Assembly: GCF_007991755.1 (NCBI RefSeq)
Contig: NZ_BJYY01000013.1
Coordinates: 186,001-250,000, forward strand
From: Cellulomonas aerilata
Lineage (GTDB): Bacteria > Actinomycetota > Actinomycetes > Actinomycetales > Cellulomonadaceae
Direction: 5' to 3'
DNA: 64,000 nt
Part shown: one piece after another, positions 63,532 through 64,000 of the stretch
Layout of the letters: each line of letters opens with the position of its first letter
Numbering within the stretch: the stretch's first letter is position 1
Notes under the pieces: generated by a model
Seen by the model: only the letters and a program-made list of their open reading frames with translations
Told to the model about the DNA's origin: nothing
Database searches by the model: none
Made by a program: the position numbers and the translations under genes

Positions 63532-64000
63532 CGGCGTCCACCGACGAACGCGAGGGCGGCACCGGCGAGCAGCGTCAGCGCGGCGGCACCGGCCCGCTTG
63601 TACATGTGCGGCAGGTCCTTCGTCGTCACCACCGGGTCCGGCGGGAAGCCGTAGACCTCCGGCTCGTCCAGCAGCAGGAAGAACGCCCCGGTCCCTCCGA
63701 CCCCGTCCTCGGGGTCGTTGCCGTAGAGCCGGGCGTCCATGATCCCCGCCTCGTGCAGCTGCTCGACCCGGGCGTTCGCCCGCTCGCGGAGCTCCTCGAC
63801 GTCCCCGAACTGGATCGACTGGGTCGGGCACGCCTGCGCGCAGGCCGGGGTGCTGCCGGCACCCAGGCGGTCGTAGCAGAGCGTGCACTTCTGCGCGATG
63901 CCGACGTTCTTGGCGCCCTCGGGGCCCTTGCGGCGCTCGATCACGCCGTAGGGGCAGGCCGGGACGCAGTAGCCGCAGCCGTTGCAGATGTCGTCCTGCA
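63528..64000 (-). CDS. 4Fe-4S dicluster subunit of a formate-dehydrogenase-like complex (5' truncated by the window)
   Basis: The open frame runs to the window edge, so the N-terminus is missing. Cysteine motifs CNGCGYCVPACP and CTLCYDRL...CAQACPTQ bind [4Fe-4S] clusters, as in FdnH/NrfC/DmsB electron-transfer subunits. A C-terminal hydrophobic helix (AALTLLAGAALAFVG) may anchor it. Its stop is coupled to the NrfD gene. The catalytic molybdopterin subunit should lie just beyond the window at higher coordinates. Confidence 0.92.
   Translation of the reverse strand, partial: QDDICNGCGYCVPACPYGVIERRKGPEGAKNVGIAQKCTLCYDRLGAGSTPACAQACPTQSIQFGDVEELRERANARVEQLHEAGIMDARLYGNDPEDGVGGTGAFFLLLDEPEVYGFPPDPVVTTKDLPHMYKRAGAAALTLLAGAALAFVGGRR

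Overview
The window is about 75% G+C, with tightly packed genes, many GTG starts, 4-nt and 8-nt stop/start overlaps and TANNNT-type -10 elements. This points to a high-GC actinobacterium. Short-type cytochrome bd with CydDC, a class F sortase, Wzz-type chain-length control and DGPF/ECF42 genes fit a Micrococcales organism, possibly a Cellulomonas relative (inference only). No rRNA, tRNA, CRISPR array or transposase was recognised.

Layout. 1-786: end of a sugar ABC permease. 913-6769 (+): cydABDC, cytochrome bd oxidase and its assembly exporter. 6809-22693 (-): one apparent operon of twelve genes, in transcription order: a long His-rich ureohydrolase resembling guanidine hydrolase, a family-5 solute-binding protein, an MFS transporter, a fused two-domain ABC ATPase, two permeases, a second (agmatinase-type) ureohydrolase, a second complete ABC transporter, and argJ. 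A LacI-type regulator (23093-24187) diverges from it. 24190-29205 (-): complete urease ureABCFGD. 29465-34757 (+): complete urea transporter urtABCDE, followed by a DapA-family gene. Together 6.8-35.7 kb reads as one nitrogen-salvage island: guanidino compounds are imported, ureohydrolases release urea, extra urea comes in through Urt, and urease makes ammonia. Both urease and guanidine hydrolase need nickel. His-rich tails on the ureohydrolase, on UreG and on one ABC ATPase fit a nickel theme. GlnR-like half-sites lie upstream of the operon and in the ure/urt intergenic region.

35.7-42.1 kb: an unknown protein, an ECF42 sigma factor with its DGPF/YCII partner and a recognisable ECF42-type promoter, a secreted 5'-nucleotidase and an acyl-CoA synthetase. 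42.2-58.6 kb: a surface-polysaccharide locus. It holds a PglF/PglE/PglC-like trio for an amino-sugar-phosphate lipid, FemAB/GNAT-like transferases, a GT4 glycosyltransferase, a flippase, an O-antigen ligase/polymerase, a secreted putative TIM-barrel protein, a Wzz protein with a P-loop-less kinase-like domain, an internally duplicated lipoprotein and a class F sortase. Inside it is a readable tandem duplication: sugar-transferase tail, GNAT, GT, femAB and flippase tail were copied. The left copy then lost GNAT and GT by an in-frame deletion, leaving a 53-codon chimera, a femAB paralogue and a flippase remnant.

58.6-64 kb: a small membrane protein, an LLM flavin oxidoreductase, an ElaA-type acetyltransferase, an FAD monooxygenase, and an NrfD-type membrane subunit with its ferredoxin-like subunit, which runs off the window end.
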